Assembly: GCA_017469935.1 (NCBI GenBank)
Contig: JAFUFL010000072.1
Location: 1-47,019, forward strand
DNA from: Lachnospiraceae bacterium
GTDB lineage: Bacteria > Bacillota > Clostridia > Lachnospirales > Lachnospiraceae
Length of the DNA: 47,019 bases
Direction: 5' to 3'
In this document: positions 24,091 to 32,822 of the stretch, one piece after another
Layout: every line of letters starts with the position of its first letter
Position numbering within the stretch: position 1 is the first letter of the stretch
Translations under genes and position numbers: made by a program
The notes under the pieces: generated by a model
What the model saw: the letters and a program-made list of their open reading frames with translations, nothing else
Database searches by the model: none
Told to the model about the DNA's origin: nothing

Positions 24091-24165
24091 AGTGTGACAG
24101 GGGGACGTATCAGGTGACACATTTTGTTCCAAAATGTGTCACCTGATACGTCCCCCTGTCACACT
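24091..24165. repeat. Perfect 36-bp inverted repeat (REP-like pair)
   Basis: Arms 24091-24126 and 24130-24165 are exact reverse complements, separated by TTC. Each arm starts AGTGTGACAGGGGGACG and ends in GACACATTTTG. It fills almost the entire gap between two converging genes, starting on the base after the regulator stop codon and ending 6 bp from the thioesterase stop, so its transcript would be a very stable hairpin in both directions. One arm recurs at 46949-46984 (one base changed) and a degenerate form at 40795-40830. Confidence 0.95.
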
Positions 24166-24171
24166 CACACA

Positions 24172-24594
24172 TTATATCCGATAGTTGACCGTCTTCTCGT
24201 CAAGAACGAAATACGTGAACAGCCCGGCTGCCACCGTCCGCCCGCTGTCATTCTGAATCTCCACAGAGGTGACGATCGTCTGTCTCCCGAAGTGGAGAAC
24301 GTCTGCTTTGGCGATGAGCTTTTTATCTTTTTCCGTCGTCGCGCGGATGTGGTTGAGCTTGCCCTCGATCGTGGTGGAAATCTGCCCTCTGGATACGGCC
24401 GCGCAGCCGCACACGGTATCGGCGAGCGTGTACATGACGCCCCCGTGGATCGTTCCGATGGGGTTAAAGAGCCTCTCTGTGACAGGAAGCTCCGCCACGG
24501 CGTGTCCGTCGCTTATGGAAATGAGATCGACGCCGATGTCCTGGGCAAAGTGCTTGGAAGCGCGGTGTCTTTCGAGAAATTCTTCGTAGTTCAT
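24172..24594 (-). CDS. PaaI-type hotdog thioesterase
   Basis: 140 residues, a single hotdog fold of the PaaI/YigI acyl-CoA thioesterase family. The family signature around the catalytic region appears as NPIGTIHGGVMYTLADT (about residues 44-60). It would hydrolyse acyl- or aryl-CoA esters in the cytosol; the preferred substrate is unknown. The ATG at 24592-24594 has AGGAG about 5 nt upstream; 19 more in-frame codons exist upstream but without a site. It is a lone gene, separated from uxuB by a bidirectional terminator. Confidence 0.88.
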   Translation of the reverse strand: MNYEEFLERHRASKHFAQDIGVDLISISDGHAVAELPVTERLFNPIGTIHGGVMYTLADTVCGCAAVSRGQISTTIEGKLNHIRATTEKDKKLIAKADVLHFGRQTIVTSVEIQNDSGRTVAAGLFTYFVLDEKTVNYRI

Positions 24595-24699
24595 GGAATC
24601 TCCTGCATATATATGGAAAACGGTTGTCTTAGTCACTGCACTATCGTACATTTCTTTTGCCCAAAAGTAAATTTCTTTTTTCGCGATGAGCGAGCGGCC

Positions 24700-24768
24700 A
24701 AAAAAGGGATGCGGCCAAAGAAATCGGATCAGTAAATCTGAATTTCTTCGGTCACATCCCTTTTTTTA
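24700..24768. terminator. Long bidirectional terminator hairpin
   Basis: AAAAAAGGGATG plus GGCCAAAGAAAT pairs with ATTTCTTCGGTC plus CATCCCTTTTTT (a few mismatches), around an 18-nt loop. A-run and T-run flank it, so it serves the leftward uxuAB transcript. Confidence 0.8.
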
Positions 24769-24830
24769 TTGGCAGTAAAACGAATGGATCAGCGCCGCAG
24801 ATCCGTGCATGCGGCAGTCGCCGCCATCAA

Positions 24831-26441
24831 TCAGTGCACGTACTTGACAAGTGTCGCGCGGACAGCGCCGGGACCTGCGATGAGTTCATGGAAGTACTTC
24901 ACGACCATGGGAGCCAGTCCTACTTCATAGAGGTCGACGCCGAAGATCGCGTCGTTGTGAAGAAGGGGAGCGATGATCTCCTCCGCATCTTCCGTCTCTC
25001 CGAGTTTGACCTGCTCCATGACAGGGCAGACCGTGTGCGCGAGCGGATCGGGAGAGAGCTCGAAGGCTTCGCCGTTGTCATCGACGCCCATCATGTAGCG
25101 GAGCCATCCGGCCTGTACCAGCGGAATGAGCTTAAGATCCGCGACATCGAGGTCCTTCGCCTTGTGATAAGCTTTGATGGTCTCGCCGAAGCGGATGGCC
25201 AGCTTCTGGGAAGTATCCGTAGCAATTCTCTGCGGCGTGTCAGGCATGAAGGGATTGGGAATTCTCACCTTGAGAACCGTGTCAATGAACTCTTTGGGGT
25301 CGAGAATGCCGGGGTTGATCACGACCGGAAGTCCCTCTTTGTAACCGATGGTCCTGACCAGGCTGACCAGATCTTCGTCCTCCATCTCCTTGGAGATGAG
25401 GTCATAGCCCAGAAGGCAGCCAAAGACGGCCAGTGCCGTGTGCAGAGGATTGAGGCAGGTGCAGACCTTCATCTTCTCTACTTTGTCGACGGTCTCTCTG
25501 TCGGTGAACATGAGGCCGCCCTTTTCGAGCTCGGGCCTTCCGTTCGGGAAGTCGTCCTCGATGACCAGGTACTCGGTCTCCTCCGCGTTTACGAAAGGAG
25601 CCACATAGGACTTCATGCTTGTGATCACGGGAGAGAGCTCGTCGATTCCGTCGGCGTTGATGATCTCTGCCACGGACTCGTTGGGACGAGGGGTGATCTT
25701 GTCGATCATGGACCAGGGGAAGGAGACCTTGTCGCTCTTAATATAAGCCTCAAATTCGGGCTCTGCGACGCCGTTCTTCACCCAGCCTTCCGCGAATGCC
25801 GTGATGGCAGCGGCGAGCTTGTCGCCGTTGTGGGAGCAGTTGTCCATGCTGACCATGGCGATGGGCTTCTCGCCGGCCTTGAAGCGGGCGTAGAGGAGTG
25901 ACGCTACTTTGCCCATGTAGCTCTGGGGCTTCTCGGGGCCGTTCTTCAGATCTTCCGCCACAGCGGGGGCAATCTCGCCCTTGCCGTTTACAAGGCTGTA
26001 GCCCTTCTCGGTGATGGTAAAGCTGGCCATCTGCAGGGAATCCTTGCCGAAGATCTCACGGAGTCTTCCGTAAGCTTCTTCGTTGTTGCTGTCCAGCTCC
26101 AGGGACTCCATGACACTGCCGACGACAGTCTTCTCGATGGTGCCGTTGGATTTGAGGGTCACCAGGATGGAGAGGTCATCGTGGGGATGATACATCTTCT
26201 GGATGATCTCATAGTCGAATCCTTCCGCAACGGTCAGGCCGCGGTCCAAAGCGCCTTCATTGAGAAGGTTCTGCACAACGTTTGCCTGGAAAGCCCTGAA
26301 AATATTGCCGCCGCCGAAGTGGATCCAGAAAGGATTCTCTTTGGTCGCTTTACGGACTGCTTCTCTGTCGTATTTGGGAAGAGCGTAGCCTTTTTCTTCC
26401 CACCACTGCCTGTTCTTTAAACCTTCATCATTGAGTTTCAT
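24831..26441 (-). CDS. uxuB: D-fructuronate reductase (mannonate oxidoreductase), mannitol dehydrogenase family
   Basis: 536 residues, a full long-chain mannitol dehydrogenase family protein. The N-terminal Rossmann region shows WIHFGGGNIFRAF (about 38-50). The C-terminal domain contains the catalytic lysine region, seen as CTCLNPLHTALAVFG, VVINPGILDPKEF and the RIPNPFMPDTPQRIATDTSQK segment. It interconverts D-fructuronate and D-mannonate with NAD(H). The assignment to UxuB rather than tagaturonate reductase or mannitol dehydrogenase rests on uxuA lying 12 bp upstream in the same transcript. AAGGAGG lies 7 nt before the ATG and overlaps the uxuA stop. Confidence 0.9.
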   Translation of the reverse strand: MKLNDEGLKNRQWWEEKGYALPKYDREAVRKATKENPFWIHFGGGNIFRAFQANVVQNLLNEGALDRGLTVAEGFDYEIIQKMYHPHDDLSILVTLKSNGTIEKTVVGSVMESLELDSNNEEAYGRLREIFGKDSLQMASFTITEKGYSLVNGKGEIAPAVAEDLKNGPEKPQSYMGKVASLLYARFKAGEKPIAMVSMDNCSHNGDKLAAAITAFAEGWVKNGVAEPEFEAYIKSDKVSFPWSMIDKITPRPNESVAEIINADGIDELSPVITSMKSYVAPFVNAEETEYLVIEDDFPNGRPELEKGGLMFTDRETVDKVEKMKVCTCLNPLHTALAVFGCLLGYDLISKEMEDEDLVSLVRTIGYKEGLPVVINPGILDPKEFIDTVLKVRIPNPFMPDTPQRIATDTSQKLAIRFGETIKAYHKAKDLDVADLKLIPLVQAGWLRYMMGVDDNGEAFELSPDPLAHTVCPVMEQVKLGETEDAEEIIAPLLHNDAIFGVDLYEVGLAPMVVKYFHELIAGPGAVRATLVKYVH

Positions 26442-26453
26442 GCTTGCTCCTCC

Positions 26454-27533
26454 TTACTTGTTGCTCTTCTCGATCGCCTCGATCAGGCCGTTGATATAAG
26501 TCGCGCCGAGCGCTCTGTCATAGAGGCCGTAGCCGGGCATTCCGACTTCGCCCCAGATCATTCTGCCGTGGTCAGGGCGGATGGGGCCGTCAAAGCCGAT
26601 GTCATAGAGAGCCTTTACGATCTCGTACAGGTCGAAGGAACCGCAGCGGGAGAGGTGAGGAGCCTCTTCGAAGTTCAGGGTCTCCGGATTGGGATCGATG
26701 AACTTGAGGTTTCTGACATGTGCGAAGTGAATTCTGCCCTTGAGGGAACGGATCATATCCGGCAGGTCGTTATTGAGGTTGGTGCCGTAGGAACCCGCGC
26801 AGAAGGTGACGCCGTTGTGAGGATCGTCGACCATCTTCATCATGCGCAGGATGTTCTCCTTGCAGGTGATGATGCGGGGCAGGCCGAATACGGGCCATGC
26901 GGGATCATCGGGATGGATGGCCATCTTGATGTCGTACTGATTGCAGACGGGCATGATCTTCTCGAGGAAATATTTGAGGTTTTCGAAGAGATCATCGGCG
27001 GTCACATTCTTGTACTCCTCGAAGAGCTCCTTGACGTGAGCCATTCTCTCGGGCTCCCAGCCGGGCATGACGGAACCGTTGGTGTCGCCGGCGATGGACT
27101 CGAACATCTCCTCGGGAACCAGCTCGTCGACGGCTTTCTGTGTGTAGGCCAGAGCGGTGGATCCGTCCGGAAGGACTCTTGCCAGCTCAGTTCTTGTCCA
27201 GTCGAAGACAGGCATGAAATTGTAGCACACAAGGTGGATGTCTTCTTTGCCCAGGTTTTCGAGGGTCTCGATGTAGTTGGCGATCAGCTGGTCGCGGGAA
27301 GGCTTGCCGAGCTTGATATCTTCGTGAATGTTGACGCTCTCGATACCGGAGATGTGAAGGCCGGAGGCCTCAACTTCTTCCTTGAGCGCGTGGATACGCT
27401 CCTGACTCCACACTTCACCGGGCTTTGTGTCATAAAGCGTTGTGATGACGCCCGTCACGCCGGGGATCTGCCTGATCTGCTGCAGAGTGACTGTGTCAAA
27501 TTTGGAACCGTACCATCTGAGTGTCATTTCCAT
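26454..27533 (-). CDS. uxuA: D-mannonate dehydratase
   Basis: 359 residues, the normal length. The enzyme removes water from D-mannonate to give 2-keto-3-deoxy-D-gluconate, in the cytosol, using Mn or Fe in a TIM barrel. Recognisable family stretches are MTLRWYGSKFDTVTL at the start, YNFMPVFDWTRTEL, IHPDDPAWPVFGLPRI and HFAHVRNLK, with the RPDHGRMIWGE segment near the C-terminus that carries active-site residues. It is the first gene of the uxuAB pair and is preceded by a promoter in the 27534-27685 gap. The start context AGGTAATTCACTATG is identical to that of cbiM. Confidence 0.96.
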   Translation of the reverse strand: MEMTLRWYGSKFDTVTLQQIRQIPGVTGVITTLYDTKPGEVWSQERIHALKEEVEASGLHISGIESVNIHEDIKLGKPSRDQLIANYIETLENLGKEDIHLVCYNFMPVFDWTRTELARVLPDGSTALAYTQKAVDELVPEEMFESIAGDTNGSVMPGWEPERMAHVKELFEEYKNVTADDLFENLKYFLEKIMPVCNQYDIKMAIHPDDPAWPVFGLPRIITCKENILRMMKMVDDPHNGVTFCAGSYGTNLNNDLPDMIRSLKGRIHFAHVRNLKFIDPNPETLNFEEAPHLSRCGSFDLYEIVKALYDIGFDGPIRPDHGRMIWGEVGMPGYGLYDRALGATYINGLIEAIEKSNK

Positions 27534-27638
27534 AGTGAATTACCTCTCCTTTACATTATTGTTGTTTGCTGTTTCATAGGATTTAAAAAGCGTTGACTTG
27601 TATTTCTTTCTTATGCATCCATAATACTAAATCCGGTC

Positions 27639-27668
27639 AAAATATTGAATTGGCAGAGTTGTTGTCAA
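27639..27668 (-). promoter_or_regulatory. Probable promoter of uxuAB
   Basis: Read on the minus strand: TTGACA (27668-27663), 18-nt spacer, TATTTT (27644-27639). It lies in the 152-bp gap between the AraC regulator gene and uxuA. No obvious palindrome is seen, as expected for AraC-type direct-repeat sites. Confidence 0.5.
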
Positions 27669-27685
27669 TATTGCAAAAGTTGCGG

Positions 27686-28579
27686 TCATCCTTCCGCGTT
27701 CTGCGGGCTGACAAGAGAAAAAGCCTCTCTGTACTCCTTGGGCGACATGCCGTATTCCTTGCGGAACGCCTTGAAAAAGCTCGGATAATCTTTGAATCCG
27801 TAAGCCAGGCAGACTTCGCTGATCTTCTCATTCATCAGGATCGCGTCCCGGCAGGCGGCCAGTCTCTTTTTGATCAGATATTGATGGACGGAGACGCCGA
27901 GCTTTTCCTTAAAGGAATGGGCAATATGGTATTTGCTGACGTAAAACTGCGCCGCGAGGCTGTCCAGAGTGATGTTCCGCTCGGGATTTTCGTCGATATA
28001 AGCCATGACCTGCTCATACAGGGGCAGGCTGGTCTTGCCGACGGCCGGATTGACCTTGTCGTGAACGGTCCTGCACAGGAGCATCAGAAGGTCTTCCACG
28101 CGGATCTCGATCACGGCGCCGCGCCCGAAGTGACTGCCGTGGATCTCCTCGAGAAGGGCCAGAGCCTTGGAGAGAACCGCGTTGAAAGAGACTGGATCAT
28201 TGTGGAAGATATACCGATGCCGCTCATTGTCCATGTACCGGAGCAGATAGGCGAAGTCGGGAAAACGCTCCGCCAGCTGACCGGCATACTCGGTGCTGAT
28301 CCAGAAGACGAATCTTCTGTATGGCAGTGCGGTATCCACGACAAAGGCGCGGTGCGGCGTCTGAGGCGGCACTATGACAAAGTCGCCGGATTTCAGGGCC
28401 TGCCTGTGGTCACCGATCTCGAATTCGACGTCACCTTCCATATAGAAATAGAATTCATAGTAAGCGTGGGTGTGCAGATCGACGTTGTTGTGTCTGGTAT
28501 CGCTGTAGTAGTAAATCTCGAAGTCCTGCGACAGCATGTACTGCCTCGGCGTAAAGGGCGTCTGGATCGAAGGTTTCAT
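27686..28579 (-). CDS. AraC-family regulator, probable activator of uxuAB
   Basis: 297 residues. The N-terminal cupin sensor domain (about 20-150) shows HTHAYYEFYFYMEG and GDFVIVPPQTPH; the C-terminal pair of helix-turn-helices (about 185-285) ends with the AraC signature ISEVCLAYGFKDYPSFFKAFRKEYGMSPKEYR (shown in part: FKDYPSFFKAFRKEYGMSP). The gene points toward uxuA, 152 bp away, and starts 41 bp after the histidine kinase gene ends. It may therefore be transcribed with the two-component genes and act on uxuAB in response to a sugar or uronate. Confidence 0.9.
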   Translation of the reverse strand: MKPSIQTPFTPRQYMLSQDFEIYYYSDTRHNNVDLHTHAYYEFYFYMEGDVEFEIGDHRQALKSGDFVIVPPQTPHRAFVVDTALPYRRFVFWISTEYAGQLAERFPDFAYLLRYMDNERHRYIFHNDPVSFNAVLSKALALLEEIHGSHFGRGAVIEIRVEDLLMLLCRTVHDKVNPAVGKTSLPLYEQVMAYIDENPERNITLDSLAAQFYVSKYHIAHSFKEKLGVSVHQYLIKKRLAACRDAILMNEKISEVCLAYGFKDYPSFFKAFRKEYGMSPKEYREAFSLVSPQNAEG

Positions 28580-28620
28580 AATAGGACGATCTCCTTTTTT
28601 TTACCCGTAGTGAAAGAGGA

Positions 28621-29934
28621 TCACTGCTTCTTCTTTTCGGCCGGGACCGGCAGCATGATGTCGAGGTTGAAGACCTCCCCTTGCGTGCCGGCCTGCATCA
28701 CGCCGTCAAATTCGTCGACGATCCTCTGCATGCTCTTCATGCCGAAACCGTGCGACTCCCGGTCCTTGTTGGTGACGGGAAGCCCCTCGGAAAAGGTGAT
28801 CGGCCCCTTGAAATAGTTCCAGATGTGGATGGAAGCGGAATCGCCGAAGGCGCGGATACTGATGTCGATGAGCCGCTTTTCGGGATCTTCAATGCCGGAC
28901 ACGCTCTCCATGGCATTGTCAATAGCATTCGCGAACAGAAAGTACAGTTTCATCCCGTCAAAATACTTCAGGCAGTCCGCGTAAGCCACGCACTGCAGCT
29001 CGATATTGTTGCGGCGGCACAGGTCGTCCATATTGCGAAGGAGGACGTCCAGCGCGTCATTGCCGGTCTTGGCGGTGGGAGAGATGCGGTCCACGGCAGC
29101 CTTTACCCTTGAGATATCGGGGATATCCACCTGTTTCCGGGAGGCCATATTTTCGATTCGGTTCATCAGGTGCCGCAGGTCGTGGATCCACTGTTTGATC
29201 ATCCCGGCGTTGACGGACCACTGCTCATATTGCTTTTTTGACTCCGTGAAGAGCTGGGCTGTGAGCAGCCGCTCGGTGTCCGCCTGCTGCCACTTGGCGA
29301 CCGTGAACTGGATGATCAGCGCGAAGACGCAGCACAGGATCGCGTAAAGGCACGCCGCGATGTCAAAATAGACATTGCCCACAGCGCTGTCCACCACCAG
29401 GCGATTTACGCCGATACAGGTGAAGACGATAAAAAGGGAGAGAACCTGAAGGTGAAGATTGGCTTTTATATTGGTCCGTGACCTCCCGAAAATCAAAAAA
29501 ACGATCAGATATACATAGCTGAAAACGAGGATTTCGAACAGCGCATGCATAGTGGGACTCTGCACTTCGATCCATCGGACGGTCGGAATCAGTCCGAGCA
29601 GGATCGTGATCTTGTTGGCTATGTGCTGGGTGGCGAAGCCGGCCACGCAGGCGCTCACCAGCGTAAATATATCTTCGTCATAGCAGGCGTAAACAGCTGC
29701 TATGCAGGCCGCCATGGCGGCAAAAAACCACAAAAAGCGCGGAAAGCCGGCCTGTCCGGGGATTCCGGTCACAGCGCCGACCACAAGCAGGAGCAGGTGG
29801 GAGAGAATCAGCCGGCCCGCAAAACCGCTTCTTTTTTTATAGGGCCCCAGAAAAAGAAACTCCGCGATCACGATCTCAATTAAATAGGCCGCGGCAGTCA
29901 GGTCCGGCCGCGGCGCGTAGACAGAAAATAACAT
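28621..29934 (-). CDS. GHKL-type sensor histidine kinase
   Basis: 437 residues. Six hydrophobic helices fill about residues 8-215, typical of AgrC/CitA-like GHKL sensors with little extracellular domain. Then come the H-box WIHDLRHLMN (about 255), the N-box ANAIDNAMES (about 345) and the G-box SHGFGMKS (about 405). The class usually senses peptides or small molecules at the membrane and phosphorylates a LytTR-type regulator, which is the gene directly upstream: its TGA abuts this ATG. Such pairs most often control quorum or bacteriocin genes; location in a sugar locus is less usual. Confidence 0.9.
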   Translation of the reverse strand: MLFSVYAPRPDLTAAAYLIEIVIAEFLFLGPYKKRSGFAGRLILSHLLLLVVGAVTGIPGQAGFPRFLWFFAAMAACIAAVYACYDEDIFTLVSACVAGFATQHIANKITILLGLIPTVRWIEVQSPTMHALFEILVFSYVYLIVFLIFGRSRTNIKANLHLQVLSLFIVFTCIGVNRLVVDSAVGNVYFDIAACLYAILCCVFALIIQFTVAKWQQADTERLLTAQLFTESKKQYEQWSVNAGMIKQWIHDLRHLMNRIENMASRKQVDIPDISRVKAAVDRISPTAKTGNDALDVLLRNMDDLCRRNNIELQCVAYADCLKYFDGMKLYFLFANAIDNAMESVSGIEDPEKRLIDISIRAFGDSASIHIWNYFKGPITFSEGLPVTNKDRESHGFGMKSMQRIVDEFDGVMQAGTQGEVFNLDIMLPVPAEKKKQ

Positions 29935-30648
29935 TCAGCCTCCCAGATATTTGTTCAGTCTTGTCATAAACTCTTTCTTGCGGGTGCGCCCGATCCTGAT
30001 CCGCTCGTTTCCGATGCTCACCTCATCTCCGTAGAGCCCGTTTACATAGCGCAGATTTACGAGTACCGACGCGCTGCACCTGGCAAAATCCTGATCGCGC
30101 AGGTCCTCCTCCCGCTCCTTGAGTCCGCCGTAGGCGGTGATCACTTCACTCTCGGTGTGGAACATGAGGTCGTGCCCCATGACCTCTATATAATGGATAT
30201 CCGCGGAGGAGACGACGCGCAGCCCGTCCTTCACACGAATCTTTACCGGCACGCCGCTGCGGTTTGCCAGAATGCGCAGCGCCTTGTCCAGCTTGACGGA
30301 CAAGGAGCGGTAATTGATGGGCTTTATGCAGTAGTCGATGGCGTCCACGTCGTAGCCGCTGGGCGCATATTGGGGCATATTTGTAATGAAGAACAGCATG
30401 GCCATGCTTCCCTTGGCGCGGAGCGCGCGGGCGGCCTCAATGCCGTTCATCCACCCTTCTCCCAGTTCCACGTCCATAAAGACAAGGTCATACTGTCCCT
30501 GCACGCTTTCCAAGAAAGCCTCCGCCCTGCCGAAAGTGCGGACCTGAAAGGCACAATTATGCTCCCTGCCGTATCTGTCCAGGCACTCCTCCAGATAGCG
30601 GGAATATTCCGGATCATCTTCCGTGATCGCAGTCAGATAGTGTTTCAT
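29935..30648 (-). CDS. LytTR-family response regulator
   Basis: 237 residues. The receiver domain (about 1-125) has the acidic pair at D11/D12 (AITEDDPEY), the phosphoacceptor D59 in LVFMDVEL and the conserved Lys in YCIKPI. The C-terminal LytTR DNA-binding domain (about 135-235) shows IHYIEVMGHDLMFHT and NLRYVNGL. It is first of a leftward set with the histidine kinase and probably the AraC gene. GGAGG lies 10 nt before the ATG. The gene is divergent from the GH2-GH3-transporter set, with 185 bp between, so it may act on either side. Confidence 0.9.
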   Translation of the reverse strand: MKHYLTAITEDDPEYSRYLEECLDRYGREHNCAFQVRTFGRAEAFLESVQGQYDLVFMDVELGEGWMNGIEAARALRAKGSMAMLFFITNMPQYAPSGYDVDAIDYCIKPINYRSLSVKLDKALRILANRSGVPVKIRVKDGLRVVSSADIHYIEVMGHDLMFHTESEVITAYGGLKEREEDLRDQDFARCSASVLVNLRYVNGLYGDEVSIGNERIRIGRTRKKEFMTRLNKYLGG

Positions 30649-30736
30649 GTTCTTATTGCCTCCATTTCTATACTACCACATTTCAAACAGGTGAATGCAA
30701 ATTATGCCGTGAAAACTGTCGATTATTCCGTCCCCG

Positions 30737-30766
30737 TTGAAATCGCTCCGCCGGCGCCGATACAAT
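30737..30766 (+). promoter_or_regulatory. Promoter of the glycosidase-transporter genes
   Basis: TTGAAA (30737-30742), 18-nt spacer, TACAAT (30761-30766). The GH2 ATG follows 67 nt later. Confidence 0.6.
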
Positions 30767-30833
30767 GCGCATAGGAGTAAAAAAGCGACAACTGACTTGT
30801 ATTACAGAAAAATTTGCAGTGTTGGGAGGGGCC

Positions 30834-32792
30834 ATGAGAAAGATCCAAACGATTAATTCGGACTGGCTGTTCACCGGGCCGGACGGAAAAAAGATCCCGG
30901 TGAATGTGCCGCATACATGGAATGCGGTCGACGGACAGGACGGAGGAAATGATTACTGGCGGGGGACCTGCCTGTATGAGAAGGAATTCAGGACTCCTGA
31001 ATATGCGAAGGAGGAACGCGTCTACCTGGAATTTCGCGGCGTCAACGCCTCGGCCAAGGTGGAGCTGAACGGGACCGTGATCGGCACCCATGACGGCGGA
31101 TATTCCACTTTCAGGTGGGATATCACGGATCACCTCGCGGGTGAGAACCGCTTGAAAGTGTGGGCCGACAACAGCAGAAATGACAGGGTGTATCCCCAGA
31201 AAGCAGACTTCACTTTCTACGGCGGAATTTACAGGGATGTATATCTGATCACTGTAAATGAGAAGCACTTCGACATGGACTATTTTGGCGGTTCCGGCAT
31301 CAAGGTGACGGCAAAACCCTCGGAAGGGTACAGAAGGGGAGATGTGCAGGTTGAGACCTTCACAAATTGCGATGAGGGGCAGGTCACAGTCAGAATATTG
31401 GACGCGGAAGGGCGTGAAGTCCGCTTTACGGATGAAAACGGCAGGGAAGGTACCCAGACGGCCGGCAGGGATGTGAAGCTGCGCATCGACAATATAAGGC
31501 TCTGGAACGGCGTCAGGGACCCTTATCTCTACACGGCGCAGGCGATCCTGACGGTGGACGGAGAAGAGAAGGACCGCGTCGAGACAAGATTCGGCGTGCG
31601 GGATTTTGCCACCGATCCCAAGACGGGATTCTATCTCAACGGCAAAAAATACCCGCTCCACGGCGTATCCCGCCACCAGGACCGCAAGGGCATCGGCAAC
31701 GCGCTGACGAAGGAGATGCATCTCGAGGATATGGATATGATCTGCGAGATGGGCGTCAACACGGTGCGCCTCGCGCACTACCAGCACGATCAGTACTTCT
31801 ACGATCTGTGCGACGAGCGCGGCATGGTGGTATGGGCGGAGATCCCTTACATCTCCGAGCATATGCCGAATGGCCGGGAGAATACGATCTCCCAGATGAA
31901 GGAGCTGATCATCCAGAATTACAATCACCCGTCCATCGTCTGCTGGGGTGTCTCCAACGAGATCACGATCTCCACGAAGGACAACGCGGATATGCTGGAC
32001 AACCACCGCGTGCTCAATGATCTGTGCCACGAGATGGACAAGACGAGATTTACGACGCTGGCCTGCTACGCCATGTGCGGCCCCTTCAACAAGGTCGCCC
32101 ACATCACGGATGTGGTCAGCTGGAACCTGTATCTGGGATGGTACGTCCCGGGATTCAAATTAAACGACCTGTGGATCGACTTCTTCCACAAAGTCTATCC
32201 CGACAGGTGCCTGGGCTACTCCGAGTACGGCGCGGAGGCGATGACGACCTTGCACAGCGCAAAGCCCCGCCGCGGCGACCAGACGGAAGAGTATCAGGCT
32301 CTTTATCACGAATACCTGCTGGAGTGCTTCGCGAAGCGCCCCTTCATGTGGGCCACCCACGTGTGGAACATGTTCGACTTCGCGGCGGACGCCCGCGACC
32401 AGGGCGGCGAGCCCGGCATGAACCACAAGGGCCTTGTGACTTTTGACCGCAAGATCAAAAAGGACAGCTTTTATCTCTATAAGGCATGGTGGAACGACAC
32501 GGATCCTTTCGTCCACATCTGCGGGAAGCGCTTTGCGGACAGGGCGGAGGCAAAAACAGAGATCAAAGTTTATTCCAATCAGAAATCCGTCACGCTTTAC
32601 TGCGACGGCAAAGAGATCGGCACCAGGACGGGCAGCCATGTATTTACATTTACCGTGCCGATCAGCGGAAAGCATGAGATCCGCGCGGTGAGCGGAGCGT
32701 GCGAGGACAAAGCGGTAATTCGTAAGGTGGACAAACCAAATCCCGATTACAAGCTGAAGGGGAAGAGCTCCAACAGCGCGAACTGGGTTTGA
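30834..32792 (+). CDS. Glycoside hydrolase family 2 (beta-galactosidase or beta-glucuronidase)
   Basis: 652 residues. The three GH2 parts are present: sugar-binding jelly roll (about 5-175), Ig-like domain (about 180-275) and TIM barrel (about 280-580), then a short C-terminal Ig-like tail. The acid/base is E376 (CWGVSNEI) and the nucleophile E464 (GYSEYGAEA). There is no signal peptide, so it is cytosolic and acts after uptake by the neighbouring symporter. A N-x-K element (NHKG, near residue 530) lies where beta-glucuronidases hold the carboxylate, and uxuAB are adjacent, which favours a glucuronidase, but many beta-galactosidases of this clade have similar sequences. The ATG at 30834 follows GGGAGG; a frame from 30765 starts within the promoter. 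Confidence 0.88.
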   Translation: MRKIQTINSDWLFTGPDGKKIPVNVPHTWNAVDGQDGGNDYWRGTCLYEKEFRTPEYAKEERVYLEFRGVNASAKVELNGTVIGTHDGGYSTFRWDITDHLAGENRLKVWADNSRNDRVYPQKADFTFYGGIYRDVYLITVNEKHFDMDYFGGSGIKVTAKPSEGYRRGDVQVETFTNCDEGQVTVRILDAEGREVRFTDENGREGTQTAGRDVKLRIDNIRLWNGVRDPYLYTAQAILTVDGEEKDRVETRFGVRDFATDPKTGFYLNGKKYPLHGVSRHQDRKGIGNALTKEMHLEDMDMICEMGVNTVRLAHYQHDQYFYDLCDERGMVVWAEIPYISEHMPNGRENTISQMKELIIQNYNHPSIVCWGVSNEITISTKDNADMLDNHRVLNDLCHEMDKTRFTTLACYAMCGPFNKVAHITDVVSWNLYLGWYVPGFKLNDLWIDFFHKVYPDRCLGYSEYGAEAMTTLHSAKPRRGDQTEEYQALYHEYLLECFAKRPFMWATHVWNMFDFAADARDQGGEPGMNHKGLVTFDRKIKKDSFYLYKAWWNDTDPFVHICGKRFADRAEAKTEIKVYSNQKSVTLYCDGKEIGTRTGSHVFTFTVPISGKHEIRAVSGACEDKAVIRKVDKPNPDYKLKGKSSNSANWV

Positions 32793-32822
32793 CAATAGAT
32801 ATAGTAAAGGGAGGATAAAAAT

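Noticed and set aside
28621-30648. Quorum-sensing (agr-like) system around the LytTR/GHKL pair
   Set aside because: No AgrB-like protease and no short signal-peptide gene is found beside them.
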